Below are positions 8,616 through 17,700 of a stretch of 64,000 nucleotides of DNA, piece after piece (the stretch's first letter is position 1; every line of letters starts with the position of its first letter). The notes beneath the pieces were generated by a model. The model saw only the letters and a list, made by a program, of their open reading frames with translations, was not told where the DNA came from and did no database searches. Where the stretch lies: the IMG/VR virus record IMGVR_UViG_3300047557_003487, positions 1 through 64,000 of that record, one strand, 5' to 3'. Position numbers and translations under genes: made by a program. This DNA comes from a virus.

Positions 8616-10154
8616 TTATTCTATTTCGTGTAATAAAGAATTGATGTTAAAAACATACTGGTCTTTATCACTTATTGGGTCATTCTTGAATATAAGTATC
8701 TTATTAGTTTTTGGATTAGAGAAAATTAACCAATCAACTTTGTATGATTTAACATTTCCTGTATCCATTAACTTAATTTCGTCATCAGCGATTACAAGAT
8801 TTGAAAACGGTTTAACTTGAGCGGAATATTCTGTTCCATCCAAATTAATTTTCATATCAATTCCTTTAAAGGCATCCATCTTAGCACCATGTGAACCAAT
8901 CTTTTCCACTTTCGCACGACCTTCAAAATAATCTTCAATTTTTTTGTTTGCGTTGTTTTCAGATTTTTGTCCTCTATCCCAAAGTTTTTTCAAAACTCTG
9001 ATGATGTTTAAAAAATCCTCATTGTTTTTAGTAAAAATATCGTCTTTGAAATGGTCCAATGCGACTATGAATCTGGCAGTCTCTTTCGGATTCCTTTTTT
9101 CTTGTTTCCAAAAATGAAACTTTTTTTCTGGTTTACCTATATTATCAATTTGTTTGTTAACCGCTTTAACTAACAGACAGAATGCGTTGAAGTTAGTGTT
9201 CAGGTTGTTTAGTATAGACCTGCCTTCAGGCGATTCGACCCCATAAAATCCAGACATTTCTTCTGTTGTTCCATCGACCCACCATTGTGAAAATTTCTTC
9301 TTCAGAACATATGTAACTCCGTCTTGATATATTTTTTTTATTTTGAAGTTATTAATTAAATCTCTATAATAGATTACTTCTTTCGGACTACAGAATTGTG
9401 GTTCGTCAGACTCAGTCAAAAGTTTCTGAAAATTTCTAGATTCGAGAAGCTTTGTTTCCGTTTTCATTTCATACATCTTCGTAACAAAATCCCAGTTAAC
9501 AACTTTCCAAAAGTTGGAAATGTATTCATCTCTTTTGTTTCTATATTTCAAGTAGTACGCATGTTCCCATAAATCTAAACCAAGTAATGGAAACCCACCA
9601 CCTTCAATCACATTCATCAAAGGATTGTCTTGGTTTGGTGTGGACATTATTTTTAACGTGTTCTTAGATGTTAGAACTAACCAAACCCAACCAGAACCAA
9701 ATCTTTCTTTGGCAATTGTTTCAAATTTTTTCTTGAAACTCGTGAAGGTTCCGTATTGTTTGGTTATTTTGTTGTAGAGTTCCCCTGTTAATTTTTTTGG
9801 TGTTGGGGTCAACATGTTCCAAAAAAGTGCGTGGTTAAAAGCCCCTCCTGCGTTGTTTCTTACTACTTGGTCATATCGACTTATGTTTTTAACAATTTTT
9901 TCTAAGTCTAAATCTCCGTGTTTTTTCTTTGATAGGGCTGCGTTTAATTTATCTACATAGCCCTTATAGTGTTTGTTGTAGTGGAAATTCATCGTTTCTG
10001 CATCGATAAATCCTTTGAGGGCTGAATAGGAATATGGTAGTTTTTCTATTCCAATTTTCTTCATTTCGGTAATCAACAATTGTTTCTCTGTTTCGATATG
10101 GTTTTCGGTAATTTGTTTTTCAATTTGTTGAATCCTTTCTTCAATTTTCTTCAT
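8616..10154 (-). CDS. Mn/Fe superoxide dismutase domain fused to C-terminal nuclease-like domain
   Basis: The protein has 512 residues. A short coiled-coil-like N-terminus (1-33) is followed by a complete Fe/Mn SOD domain (about 38-228). All four metal ligands are visible: H58 (MNFHYNKHY), H108 (FNHALFWN), D194 and H198 (LDLWEHAYY). FGSGWVWLV and NFWKVVNWDF are further signatures. NNAGGAFNH and NQDNPLM match the MnSOD pattern, so manganese is the likelier metal. The family converts superoxide to oxygen and hydrogen peroxide. Residues 230-512 are unlike any SOD; near the end GIDMKI followed by SAQVKPF resembles a PD-(D/E)xK nuclease core, with Q in place of E. A TATTTAT motif 22 nt upstream suggests late expression. 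The fusion is unusual; the SOD call is firm, the nuclease call tentative. Confidence 0.88.
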   Translation of the reverse strand: MKKIEERIQQIEKQITENHIETEKQLLITEMKKIGIEKLPYSYSALKGFIDAETMNFHYNKHYKGYVDKLNAALSKKKHGDLDLEKIVKNISRYDQVVRNNAGGAFNHALFWNMLTPTPKKLTGELYNKITKQYGTFTSFKKKFETIAKERFGSGWVWLVLTSKNTLKIMSTPNQDNPLMNVIEGGGFPLLGLDLWEHAYYLKYRNKRDEYISNFWKVVNWDFVTKMYEMKTETKLLESRNFQKLLTESDEPQFCSPKEVIYYRDLINNFKIKKIYQDGVTYVLKKKFSQWWVDGTTEEMSGFYGVESPEGRSILNNLNTNFNAFCLLVKAVNKQIDNIGKPEKKFHFWKQEKRNPKETARFIVALDHFKDDIFTKNNEDFLNIIRVLKKLWDRGQKSENNANKKIEDYFEGRAKVEKIGSHGAKMDAFKGIDMKINLDGTEYSAQVKPFSNLVIADDEIKLMDTGNVKSYKVDWLIFSNPKTNKILIFKNDPISDKDQYVFNINSLLHEIE

Positions 10155-10176
10155 GTATTGGAGTTATTTGTTTTAT

Positions 10177-10183
10177 ATAAATA
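10177..10183 (-). promoter_or_regulatory. TATTTAT motif (minus strand) upstream of SOD-fusion gene
   Basis: The minus strand reads TATTTATATAAAA here, the same extended sequence as before the genes at 22323 and 35476. It lies 22 nt before the SOD-fusion ATG. Confidence 0.5.
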
Positions 10184-10206
10184 ACTCGTTGTTCTTTTAA
10201 TGTCTT

Positions 10207-10422
10207 TCATTTTTGGATTTTTTCATAGATATCACTGAAAGTTGGGAGGGCTAATGTGTTATGATGATATATTATTTTTCCGTCTTCTGAAAAACTTGTG
10301 ATTGTGATTGTATCCCCTTCGGACACGTTTGCTAGTAATTTGTTTGATATTCTGTCTGAAATAATTTTTATCTCATCACCGACTTTTAACTCAACATTTT
10401 GGTGATTGATTATTCTATCCAT
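10207..10422 (-). CDS. small SH3/KOW-like hypothetical protein
   Basis: A 71-residue protein beginning MDRIINHQNVELKVGDEIKI. The stretch VGDEIKI...VSEGDTITITSFSEDGKIIY looks like a small SH3-like or KOW-type beta barrel with regularly spaced Gly and Asp turns. It lies 9 nt downstream of the SNF2 gene on the same strand, so it probably belongs to the SET-SNF2 operon. No active site is seen. It may be a nucleic-acid or protein-binding accessory factor; that is inferred from the fold resemblance only. Confidence 0.6.
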   Translation of the reverse strand: MDRIINHQNVELKVGDEIKIISDRISNKLLANVSEGDTITITSFSEDGKIIYHHNTLALPTFSDIYEKIQK

Positions 10423-10431
10423 TAAAAAATA

Positions 10432-12192
10432 TTATGGTCTCAGTTCATTAATTCTTTTTAGAATTTCTTCCGCAACATCACCTCCTCCGAGGTTGTCTCC
10501 CATAACTGTTGCGATTACTTGTTTTTTGTTATTTAAGATATCATAAATAACACCCTCGATAGTATTTTCAAAGATAGGATAATATACAAGTACGTTGTTT
10601 TTTTGACCAAATCTATATGCTCTGTCTTCGGCTTGTGAGTGGTCTGATGGTAAAAAAGACAAGTCGTTCATAATAACAGCTTCCGCAGCCGTTAGAGTTA
10701 AACCAACACCAGCGGCTTTTATGTTACCAACAAAAACTTTGATTTTTTCGTTTTCTTGAAATTGGTCAACACTGAACTGTCTATCTTGTTTGGTCATTGA
10801 CCCGTCAACCTTAACTGCGGATTTACCAAAGTGTTCAACTATTTGGTTGAGTGAATCTGTAAAATTACAAAAAATGATTACTTTTTTTCCTTGTTCCAAA
10901 ATGTTCTCAGCCAATTCTATGGTTTGAGATATTTTTTCATTTGCAATCACCTGTCTTACTTTTGTTAGTTTGGTGAATTGAACTGTTAGTGATTTAGATT
11001 CATCAGGGTTTTTATCATACCAATTATAATATTCACCCATCAATTCTTCATAGTCTTTGGATTTCAACCTAAGATAAACAGGTGTGATTATTTTATCAGG
11101 TAAATCTAAAACATCTTCTTTTAATCTTCTCGTTATCGTGTTTGAAGTTCTTTCTCTTAATTCCTCCAAATTTGATGAACCCATTACATTCCAAACTTTT
11201 CTTGCACCAACTTTGAATTGATACCCACTACAATATCTAATAACATATGCCATCCAATTTTTTGCAACGGGAGAGTCAACGAGACTCAATAAGTTATAAT
11301 AGTCAATTGGTCTCGAGGTCATAGGTGTACCTGTTAATAACCAAAGTCTATCAACTCTTTTCACTATATCGTTGATTAGTTTAGTTCTTTGGGCTTGAGC
11401 ATTTTTGATATAGTGTGCTTCATCAACGACCACCAAATCAAAATTGGAAGCCAAAATTTGAGAATCATCTTTCTTCTTAGAGTCATGGAAATTTTTTAAT
11501 ATGTCGTAGTTTATTATAACAAAGTCGTGTTCAGTACTAAAATGTTTACCTTCAGCAATGTATATTGTCCTGTCTGAATAATTTTCAATTTCTCTTTTCC
11601 AATTTATCTTGAGTGTGGCGGGGCAAATGATTAATACCTTTTTAGCACCAGATTCTAAAGCGGCAATGATAGTAGATGTGGTTTTACCCAAACCCATGTC
11701 GTCTGCCAAAATATATTTTTTGTTTTCCACAAGTTTTTGGATTGCTTCTTTTTGGTGTGCCAGTGGAGGTCTTTTCGAATACTTTTCATAATTGATTACA
11801 ACATCTTTAACGGTGTTGTCTTTTATAATAGAAGCTTTAGGTAACCAAAAATCATGAAACTGTTCTGTTTCCCAAACTCTACCCCAAATGTGATATGCTT
11901 TATCCTTTTCTGCCAATAACTTTTCTACCCAAACCCTTTGCGGAACTTCGGTGTATAATTTATCATCAGCAAGTTTTTGTGCGAAATATGCATCAAGAAT
12001 CACCCACTTCTTTGCAACTTTTGGTTGTTTGTCGTGGTTGTTAATTATATATTCAGATTGATTTCTTGTTGGGTAAAACTTTTTGTTGACTTGAGACTTT
12101 CGTTTTAACTCCAATATATAATTGTTCGCTCCTTCATAATTTTCAAGTAGCGAAATTGCTTTTGATTCTAATGATATTTCTGTTGAACTCAT
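10432..12192 (-). CDS. SNF2-family DNA-dependent ATPase/helicase
   Basis: The protein has 586 residues with the full superfamily 2 SNF2 motif set. Motif I is DDMGLGKT (164-171), motif Ia LIICPATLKINWKRE (187-201), motif II DEAH (257-260), motif III LTGTPM (286-291), motif IV KVIIFCNFTDS, motif V GVGLTLTAA and motif VI QAEDRAYRFGQ. It resembles the SMARCAL1-type annealing-helicase group more than T4 UvsW. Residues 1-130 form an N-terminal extension of unknown fold. Its ATG overlaps the stop of the SET-domain gene (ATGA), indicating coupled translation. In phages such enzymes probably remodel recombination or replication forks; displacing bound host proteins is another possibility. Confidence 0.93.
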   Translation of the reverse strand: MSSTEISLESKAISLLENYEGANNYILELKRKSQVNKKFYPTRNQSEYIINNHDKQPKVAKKWVILDAYFAQKLADDKLYTEVPQRVWVEKLLAEKDKAYHIWGRVWETEQFHDFWLPKASIIKDNTVKDVVINYEKYSKRPPLAHQKEAIQKLVENKKYILADDMGLGKTTSTIIAALESGAKKVLIICPATLKINWKREIENYSDRTIYIAEGKHFSTEHDFVIINYDILKNFHDSKKKDDSQILASNFDLVVVDEAHYIKNAQAQRTKLINDIVKRVDRLWLLTGTPMTSRPIDYYNLLSLVDSPVAKNWMAYVIRYCSGYQFKVGARKVWNVMGSSNLEELRERTSNTITRRLKEDVLDLPDKIITPVYLRLKSKDYEELMGEYYNWYDKNPDESKSLTVQFTKLTKVRQVIANEKISQTIELAENILEQGKKVIIFCNFTDSLNQIVEHFGKSAVKVDGSMTKQDRQFSVDQFQENEKIKVFVGNIKAAGVGLTLTAAEAVIMNDLSFLPSDHSQAEDRAYRFGQKNNVLVYYPIFENTIEGVIYDILNNKKQVIATVMGDNLGGGDVAEEILKRINELRP

Positions 12193-12584
12193 TTTACATC
12201 TACGTGTGTTCTGCCGTCAGACCAATAATTTTCATCTCCATAGTAGATAAAAATTTCCTCCCCTTTCTTAATTGGTTTAGTTGAAAAGAATATGAATGTT
12301 TTGTTTTCAACATCGTTAGTCCAGTTCGCGTTTGGTGTGTTGGAGTGGTTGTAAAGTGACCCATAACCTAAAGCGACAACGAAGTTTTGCCAATCGTCTG
12401 TTCTTGGCCATTGGAATGCGTAATCTACAAGTGTGTAGTTAATCTCTCCTCTTTTTGCTGGAAGAAACAAAACAGGACATACCTCGATTATCTCATCTTT
12501 ATTTATGTCTTGAGTTGCAAATACACCCCAACCGTGTATTGGACTCTCTTTAAATTGTACCTTTTGTTGTGTTTTGTTTTCCAT
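12189..12584 (-). CDS. SET-domain protein, putative lysine methyltransferase
   Basis: A compact 131-residue SET domain. It has the N-terminal HGWGVFA (17-23), the pseudoknot-forming GYGSLYNHSNTPNANW (73-88) with the invariant NHS for S-adenosylmethionine binding, and KKGEEIFIYYGDENYW (106-121) with the catalytic-type tyrosines. There are no pre-SET or post-SET cysteines, as in small bacterial and viral SET proteins. The expected reaction is SAM-dependent methylation of a protein lysine; the target is unknown. The stop overlaps the SNF2 start by 4 nt. The gene is first in the minus-strand operon and has a sigma70-like promoter at 12594-12623. Confidence 0.88.
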   Translation of the reverse strand: MENKTQQKVQFKESPIHGWGVFATQDINKDEIIEVCPVLFLPAKRGEINYTLVDYAFQWPRTDDWQNFVVALGYGSLYNHSNTPNANWTNDVENKTFIFFSTKPIKKGEEIFIYYGDENYWSDGRTHVDVK

Positions 12585-12593
12585 ATAGTTTAA

Positions 12594-12623
12594 AATATAA
12601 TTATTAATTGGGTATTTATCAAT
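12594..12623 (-). promoter_or_regulatory. sigma70-like promoter candidate for SET-SNF2 operon
   Basis: On the minus strand TTGATA (12623-12618) and TATATT (12599-12594) are 18 nt apart, about 9 nt before the SET start. The -35 box overlaps the plus-strand TATTTAT at 12614, so the divergent units share control DNA. Confidence 0.4.
12614..12620 (+). promoter_or_regulatory. TATTTAT motif upstream of neck gene at 12643
   Basis: The 7-mer lies 22 nt before the ATG in the 58-nt divergent gap between the SET gene and the first tail-module gene. The following bases, CAATAA, are the same as before the sheath gene. Confidence 0.5.
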
Positions 12624-12642
12624 AAGAATAAATCAATTAAGG

Positions 12643-13158
12643 ATGGCAGAGAAATTAGTTCCTATAACAAGACTTGGTAAATTTTTTGGGGGTGAGGATT
12701 ATGCCCTTGATATTGGTATGGGTGAAGAGTGGTTAATTGGTGATATGAACTTTACTGTTATTCTTTACAGGATTGATAGATATAAGACAAAAACTGATGA
12801 TGTATATGGTGAAGTCTTGGAAGACGGAATTCAGTTTCTTGCCCCCGTTGAGTTGAAGGGATTAGTTCAGGTTATGGCTCCAACAAACAAAAACGTTGGT
12901 AGTTCAAAAATTGAACAACAAGAACCAGGTAATATGAAATTTAGTATCTATCAAAAAACGTTAGATGATATGGGTGTTGAGATATTCATGGGGGATTACT
13001 TAGGATATTATGAGAGTGAAGATAGAGTGAGATATTATGTTGTAAGTGATGATGGATATGTAAAGTCAGATAATAAACACACTTATGGTGGCTACAAACC
13101 TTTTTACAGAACAGTTGTTGCTACATGGGTAAGTGAAAATGAATTCAACGGAATATAA
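12643..13158 (+). CDS. putative neck/head-completion protein
   Basis: A 171-residue protein starting MAEKLVPITRLGKFF. The sequence is beta-rich. FSIYQKTLDDMGVEIFMGDYLGYY is followed by VRYYVVSDDGYVKSDNKHTYGGYKPFYRTVVA, a pattern like the 'interface to measured environment' segment of head-completion and neck proteins. No specific T4 homologue is recognised; gp13 or gp14 would fit by position, since a gp15-like gene follows directly and the sheath comes next. A TATTTAT motif is 22 nt upstream. Functional assignment rests mainly on location. Confidence 0.5.
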   Translation: MAEKLVPITRLGKFFGGEDYALDIGMGEEWLIGDMNFTVILYRIDRYKTKTDDVYGEVLEDGIQFLAPVELKGLVQVMAPTNKNVGSSKIEQQEPGNMKFSIYQKTLDDMGVEIFMGDYLGYYESEDRVRYYVVSDDGYVKSDNKHTYGGYKPFYRTVVATWVSENEFNGI

Positions 13159-13159
13159 T

Positions 13160-14461
13160 ATGCCTTTACCTAAACAAGTCATACCAACATTACCTTTAGT
13201 ACCTAAGAAGACTTTGTCTGAAAGGAGAGAACAACTTCTCCAATATATAAAAAAGGATGGTACGTATCTTCCTAAGTCAGTCCTACATGCGGATTTGGAT
13301 AGAGGGATGTTGGATTTTGTTAAAGGTGACTTACAAGTTGTGACGGGGGGTAAGATAGTTCCTATGATTGATATTATATTAACAACACAAAACTGGTCAC
13401 AGTATGTTGAATCAGCAACTTTTGTTAACTTAGATTATAACGTAGAGCCTCCGTTTATTACAGTCGTTAGACAACCCGAGGTTAAGTATGGCACCAATCC
13501 ATCTCTACAATATACAATACCAAATAGAAAACAATTTTATTACGCTTCAGTTCCTACATGGAATGGTAACGAACAAGGTATGGACATATACACAATACCT
13601 CAACCTGTACCTGTGGATATCAACTACAGTGTTAAGATTGTGTGTAACAGAATGAGAGAACTCAATCAATTAAATAAAATTGTATTACAAAAGTTTTCAT
13701 CAAGACAGGCATATACTTTTATCAAAGGTCAGTATGTTCCAATCATAATGAACAATATCTCAGATGAGTCACAAATGACTATGGATGCTAGAAAGTATTA
13801 TGTACAAAGTTATGACTTTACAATGTTAGGATATCTTATTGATGAAGAAGAATTTCAAGTTAAGCCTGCAATCGCAAGAGTTGCACAAGTTGTTGAAGTT
13901 GATACATCCCTTATCAGAAAAAGAAGAGACAAGTTTCCTGAAAACCCGTCAGAATTTTTATCTAAGTTTTCATACTTAAATGGTAATACAACTTTGTCTG
14001 AAAGCATTGGATATCAAGCCAATATGACTTTTATAGGTGCGGACAATGTAACTAATTATGAAGTTTTCATCAATGGTGATTACTACGGAGATAATGTAAA
14101 CAAAATTCAAATATCAACTAATGATTTGTTAACGGTAAACATTACAAAATCAGATATAACAAAAAACTCAGAAATTGAGTTTAATGTTGAATTGTATTCT
14201 TCAGAACCTATCAACGTCGGAAGAGTTAGCTATTCAACAAATTTATATACATTAGGTACAGTGAGTGGTTCTACTTTCAATATTTCCACTAACCTTGGTT
14301 TTGTGAAAGGAAATAAAATTAAAATTTCTCATGATTTGAGAAACTATCAATATTCTGAAGTTGTATCTTATGAACCTAACACTGGTTTGTTAGTTTTTTC
14401 TGGTGCTTCTGACGTAGTTTTTTCGGGTAGTGGAACTTATTCTGAGTGGAATATATTTTAA
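13160..14461 (+). CDS. tail terminator/sheath stabiliser, T4 gp15-like, with C-terminal extension
   Basis: The start chosen is ATG 13160, one base after the upstream stop; GTG 13133 and ATG 13139 lie in the same frame. The protein is 433 residues. The middle part has PVPVDINYSVKIVCNRMRE, then NKIVLQKFSSRQAY, and later DARKYYVQSYDFTMLGYLID. That order matches gp15, in which a strand-helix core for hexamer formation is followed by a strand pair. T4 gp15 is only 272 residues; the extra 150 C-terminal residues here are beta-rich and may form an added decorating domain. It sits one gene before the sheath, where a terminator is expected. Moderate confidence, based on remote similarity and order. 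Confidence 0.6.
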   Translation: MPLPKQVIPTLPLVPKKTLSERREQLLQYIKKDGTYLPKSVLHADLDRGMLDFVKGDLQVVTGGKIVPMIDIILTTQNWSQYVESATFVNLDYNVEPPFITVVRQPEVKYGTNPSLQYTIPNRKQFYYASVPTWNGNEQGMDIYTIPQPVPVDINYSVKIVCNRMRELNQLNKIVLQKFSSRQAYTFIKGQYVPIIMNNISDESQMTMDARKYYVQSYDFTMLGYLIDEEEFQVKPAIARVAQVVEVDTSLIRKRRDKFPENPSEFLSKFSYLNGNTTLSESIGYQANMTFIGADNVTNYEVFINGDYYGDNVNKIQISTNDLLTVNITKSDITKNSEIEFNVELYSSEPINVGRVSYSTNLYTLGTVSGSTFNISTNLGFVKGNKIKISHDLRNYQYSEVVSYEPNTGLLVFSGASDVVFSGSGTYSEWNIF

Positions 14462-14619
14462 TTTTCTCCGTAAACGTCTTTCTTTTCTTTACACTTTTCT
14501 TGTATCAAATTTTCTAGGAATTTGTAAATTTTGATTCCCCTCTTATCACAGTATTTTTTTAACATATCGTGGGATTCTGGTGATATCTTAATATTCTTTA
14601 TTTCCTTCTTTGTTTTCAT
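14458..14619 (-). CDS. small ribbon-helix-helix-like protein
   Basis: A 53-codon frame on the minus strand begins MKTKKEIKNIKISPESH and continues with MLKKYCDKRGIKIYKFLENL, ending EKKDVYGEN. A short basic strand followed by two amphipathic helices is the layout of Arc/MetJ-type ribbon-helix-helix DNA-binding proteins. It occupies most of the 277-nt gap between the gp15-like and sheath genes, opposite in direction to both, and its stop overlaps the stop of the gp15-like gene. A possible role is local repression of tail genes, since the sheath leader lies just upstream of its start. No Shine-Dalgarno sequence is present, as elsewhere. Real coding status is likely but unproven. Confidence 0.55.
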   Translation of the reverse strand: MKTKKEIKNIKISPESHDMLKKYCDKRGIKIYKFLENLIQEKCKEKKDVYGEN

Positions 14620-14698
14620 AGGCAGAAAAAAGGCAGAATTAATTCTCCCTGTTTACAAATAGATATCTAAAAGTCAAGTTTTTTCATTCAGATATGAA

Positions 14699-14705
14699 TA
14701 TTTAT
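14699..14705 (+). promoter_or_regulatory. TATTTAT motif upstream of tail sheath
   Basis: The 7-mer lies 33 nt before the sheath ATG, in the 119-nt gap between the antisense small gene's start and the sheath start. It is followed by CAATAA, as at 12614. Confidence 0.5.
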
Positions 14706-14738
14706 CAATAAAATAAATCTGCAAAGAACAATTTTATA

Positions 14739-17700
14739 ATGGCAACACAAGTAAATCAAAAAGTATATGTATCACCTGGAGTTTATACCTCTGAGACAGA
14801 TTTGTCCTTCGTGGCACAAAGTGTCGGTGTAACTACATTAGGTTTGGTTGGAGAGACAATCAAAGGTCCTGCATTCGAACCAATTTTCATCACGAACTAT
14901 GACGAGTTTCAAGCCTACTTCGGTGGCACTGAACCAACAAAATTTGTGAACACACAAATCCCAAAGTATGAGGCGGCTTATATTGCTAAGTCTTACTTAC
15001 AACAATCAAACCAATTATTCGTAACGAGAATTCTTGGATTGTCTGGATATGATGCGGGTCCTTCATGGAGCATCAAGGTAAAGGCAAACGTTGACCCAAC
15101 AACTATTGGATTCAACCCTATTACACCAACTCCTTGGTCGGTGAACTTTACTTTCAATTCATCTGCGAACACAATATCTTTCGGTAGTGTATTCCCTTAT
15201 GAGATTCAAAGTAATTTAACAGAACAATATAGAATGTTCGATGGAAGTACTTCCAATATTCAAGCAGATATTATAGGATTTATTAATAACATCATCGCGA
15301 ACAACGCGATTTCAGGTAACACGGGTAACATTTATGGTACACTTCCTGAAGGTGATTTTTACGCATTTTTAGCAAAGTATCCTAATCTTAATAACGTATA
15401 CCTTACAGATAGTATGAACATAGCTGGGAATGATTTAACAGCTTCTTCGAATGACGCTTGGTACTACGCAAACTTTGATAACTACAGTGGTGATAACTAC
15501 TCGGGTTATTCAATGGATTATGGAGTAACTGCAATTGCTTCAGGTGCAAGTTCAACCTACACTGGTACTTTATCAGGTAATGTTTATACTTGGTCAGGTA
15601 CTGCTTTCTCAGATTACAACAACATGGTTGTTGCAACACTTCGTTCAAGAGGTATTTCATTATTTGAAAACAGTGCTTCAAGTAATGCACATGGTCCTAT
15701 ATATGAAGTTAATTCAGGAGGTACGGTTTCAGGATTGAGTGCTCTTACAATGGTTTGTAGTGGTCAATATTCAGGTGTTACAAAAAACCCATATGAAACT
15801 TTCTTACTATCGGGTATCACAAAAGATAACGACACATTTAGTTTCGAAGTTTCTTTATCAGCGGCTTCATCTAAATTTATAACTAAAGTTTTAGGTTTCG
15901 ACAACTTTGGTAAATCAAGACAAGAGGTTCCTATTTTCGTGGAGGAAGCATATCCTGCTTCTTTAGCTTACGCTTATAATCAAAGTTATATTCGTGGTTT
16001 AGATTGTGAATTGATTGGTTTACCTGGGGCAAGAACTGAAGATTCAAGTTCAATCGCTTACAACCTTGAAAAATATCAATCACCTATGACTCCATTCTTG
16101 GTTTCAGAATTGAGAGGTAATAAGGTTTATAAGTTATTCAGATTTATTTCAATTTCTGATGGGGATGCGGCTAACGTAGAAGTTAAAGTTTCTATTGCGA
16201 ACTTATCATTCAACAATATGACGTTTGATGTCCTTGTTAGAAATTTCTTCGATTCAGATGCTAACCCAATAGTTATCGAGAAGTTTACAAACTGTAATAT
16301 GGACCCAGCTTCTAACAACTTCGTTGCTAAGAAGATTGGTTCGTCTAACGGTGAATACGCTCTGATTTCAAAATATATTATGGTTGAGATGTCGGATGAA
16401 GCTCCAATCGATGCTTTACCATGTGGATTCTACGGATATACACAAAGAGAATACGGTTCAGTATTGAATCCTTCTCCTGTACCTCAATTCAAAACAAAAT
16501 ATTATTTCCCTGGTGAAACAATATATAACCCTCCTTTTGGTACTCCATCAGGTGGTGATAATTCAGTGGAATCTGCTGGTGATGTTGTAAGAAGAAGTTA
16601 CTTAGGATTTTCAACAGTGTTAGGTGTTGACGAATCATTATTAACGTACAAAGGTAAACAAAATCCAAATAATTGGATTGTATCTCCTGTTCCTGTTGAT
16701 GGAGCTTCTTGGAATTACCTTTCGAAAGGATTCCATATGGACTCAGGTGCAACTGTTGTAACAATAGCAAATTCTTATCAAACGAGTGGTACTCCAGCTT
16801 TCGAGTGTGGAGTTGCTGATTTCAGATTTGACCCTGAAACTCAAGAAAACCCTTACTACTTTATTTACTCAAGAAAATACACAGTATGTTTCGCGGGTGG
16901 ATTTGACGGATGGGATATCTACAGAGAATATAGAACAAATGCTGATAGATTCCAACTTGGAGCATCAGGTTACTTGGCAGGAGCTGCGGCTTCTACAAGA
17001 TACCCAACAGCAACAGGTGAAGGTTTGTTCAAGAGAATTGTTGTTGAAAACAACACACAAGATTTTGCGAACACTGACTACTACGCATACCTTTTAGGTA
17101 TTCTATCGTTCAGAAATCCTGAAGCAACAAACATCAACGTATTTGCAACTTCAGCAATAGATTATGTAAATAACTCTAATCTTGTAGAGGAAGCAATCGA
17201 TATGATTCAATTCCAAAGAGCTGACTCAGTTTACATCGCAACAACACCTGACTATCAGATGTTTACACCAGATGGAACTAACTCACTTGATATCATCTAC
17301 CCACAAGAGGCTGTTGATAACTTGGATAACACAGGAATTGACTCCAACTATACCGCTACTTACTACCCATGGATTCTTGTAAGAGATACTGTTAACAATA
17401 CACAAATCTACTTACCACCAACAGGTGAAGTTTGTAGAAACTTGGCTCTAACAGATAACATTTCATTCCCATGGTTCGCATCAGCGGGTTACACAAGAGG
17501 TCTTGTTAACTCAATCAAAGCGAGAGTGAAGTTGACTCAAGAAGATAGAGATACACTTTATCAAGGTAGAATCAACCCAATCGCTACTTTTGCTGACGTA
17601 GGAACTGTAATTTGGGGTAACAAAACTTTACAAGTTGCAGACACAGCACTTAACAGATTGAACGTAAGAAGACTTTTACTTCAAGCTCGTAAATTGATTT

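Noticed and set aside
8554-8820. Plus-strand 88-residue frame opposite the SOD fusion
   Set aside because: It lies wholly within well-supported minus-strand genes and has no family features.
12387-12593. Plus-strand frame opposite the SET gene
   Set aside because: The opposite strand encodes a clear SET domain; this frame has no recognisable content.
15403-15690. Antisense frame inside the sheath gene
   Set aside because: Leu/His/Gln-rich composition typical of reversed coding sequence; the sheath frame is certain.
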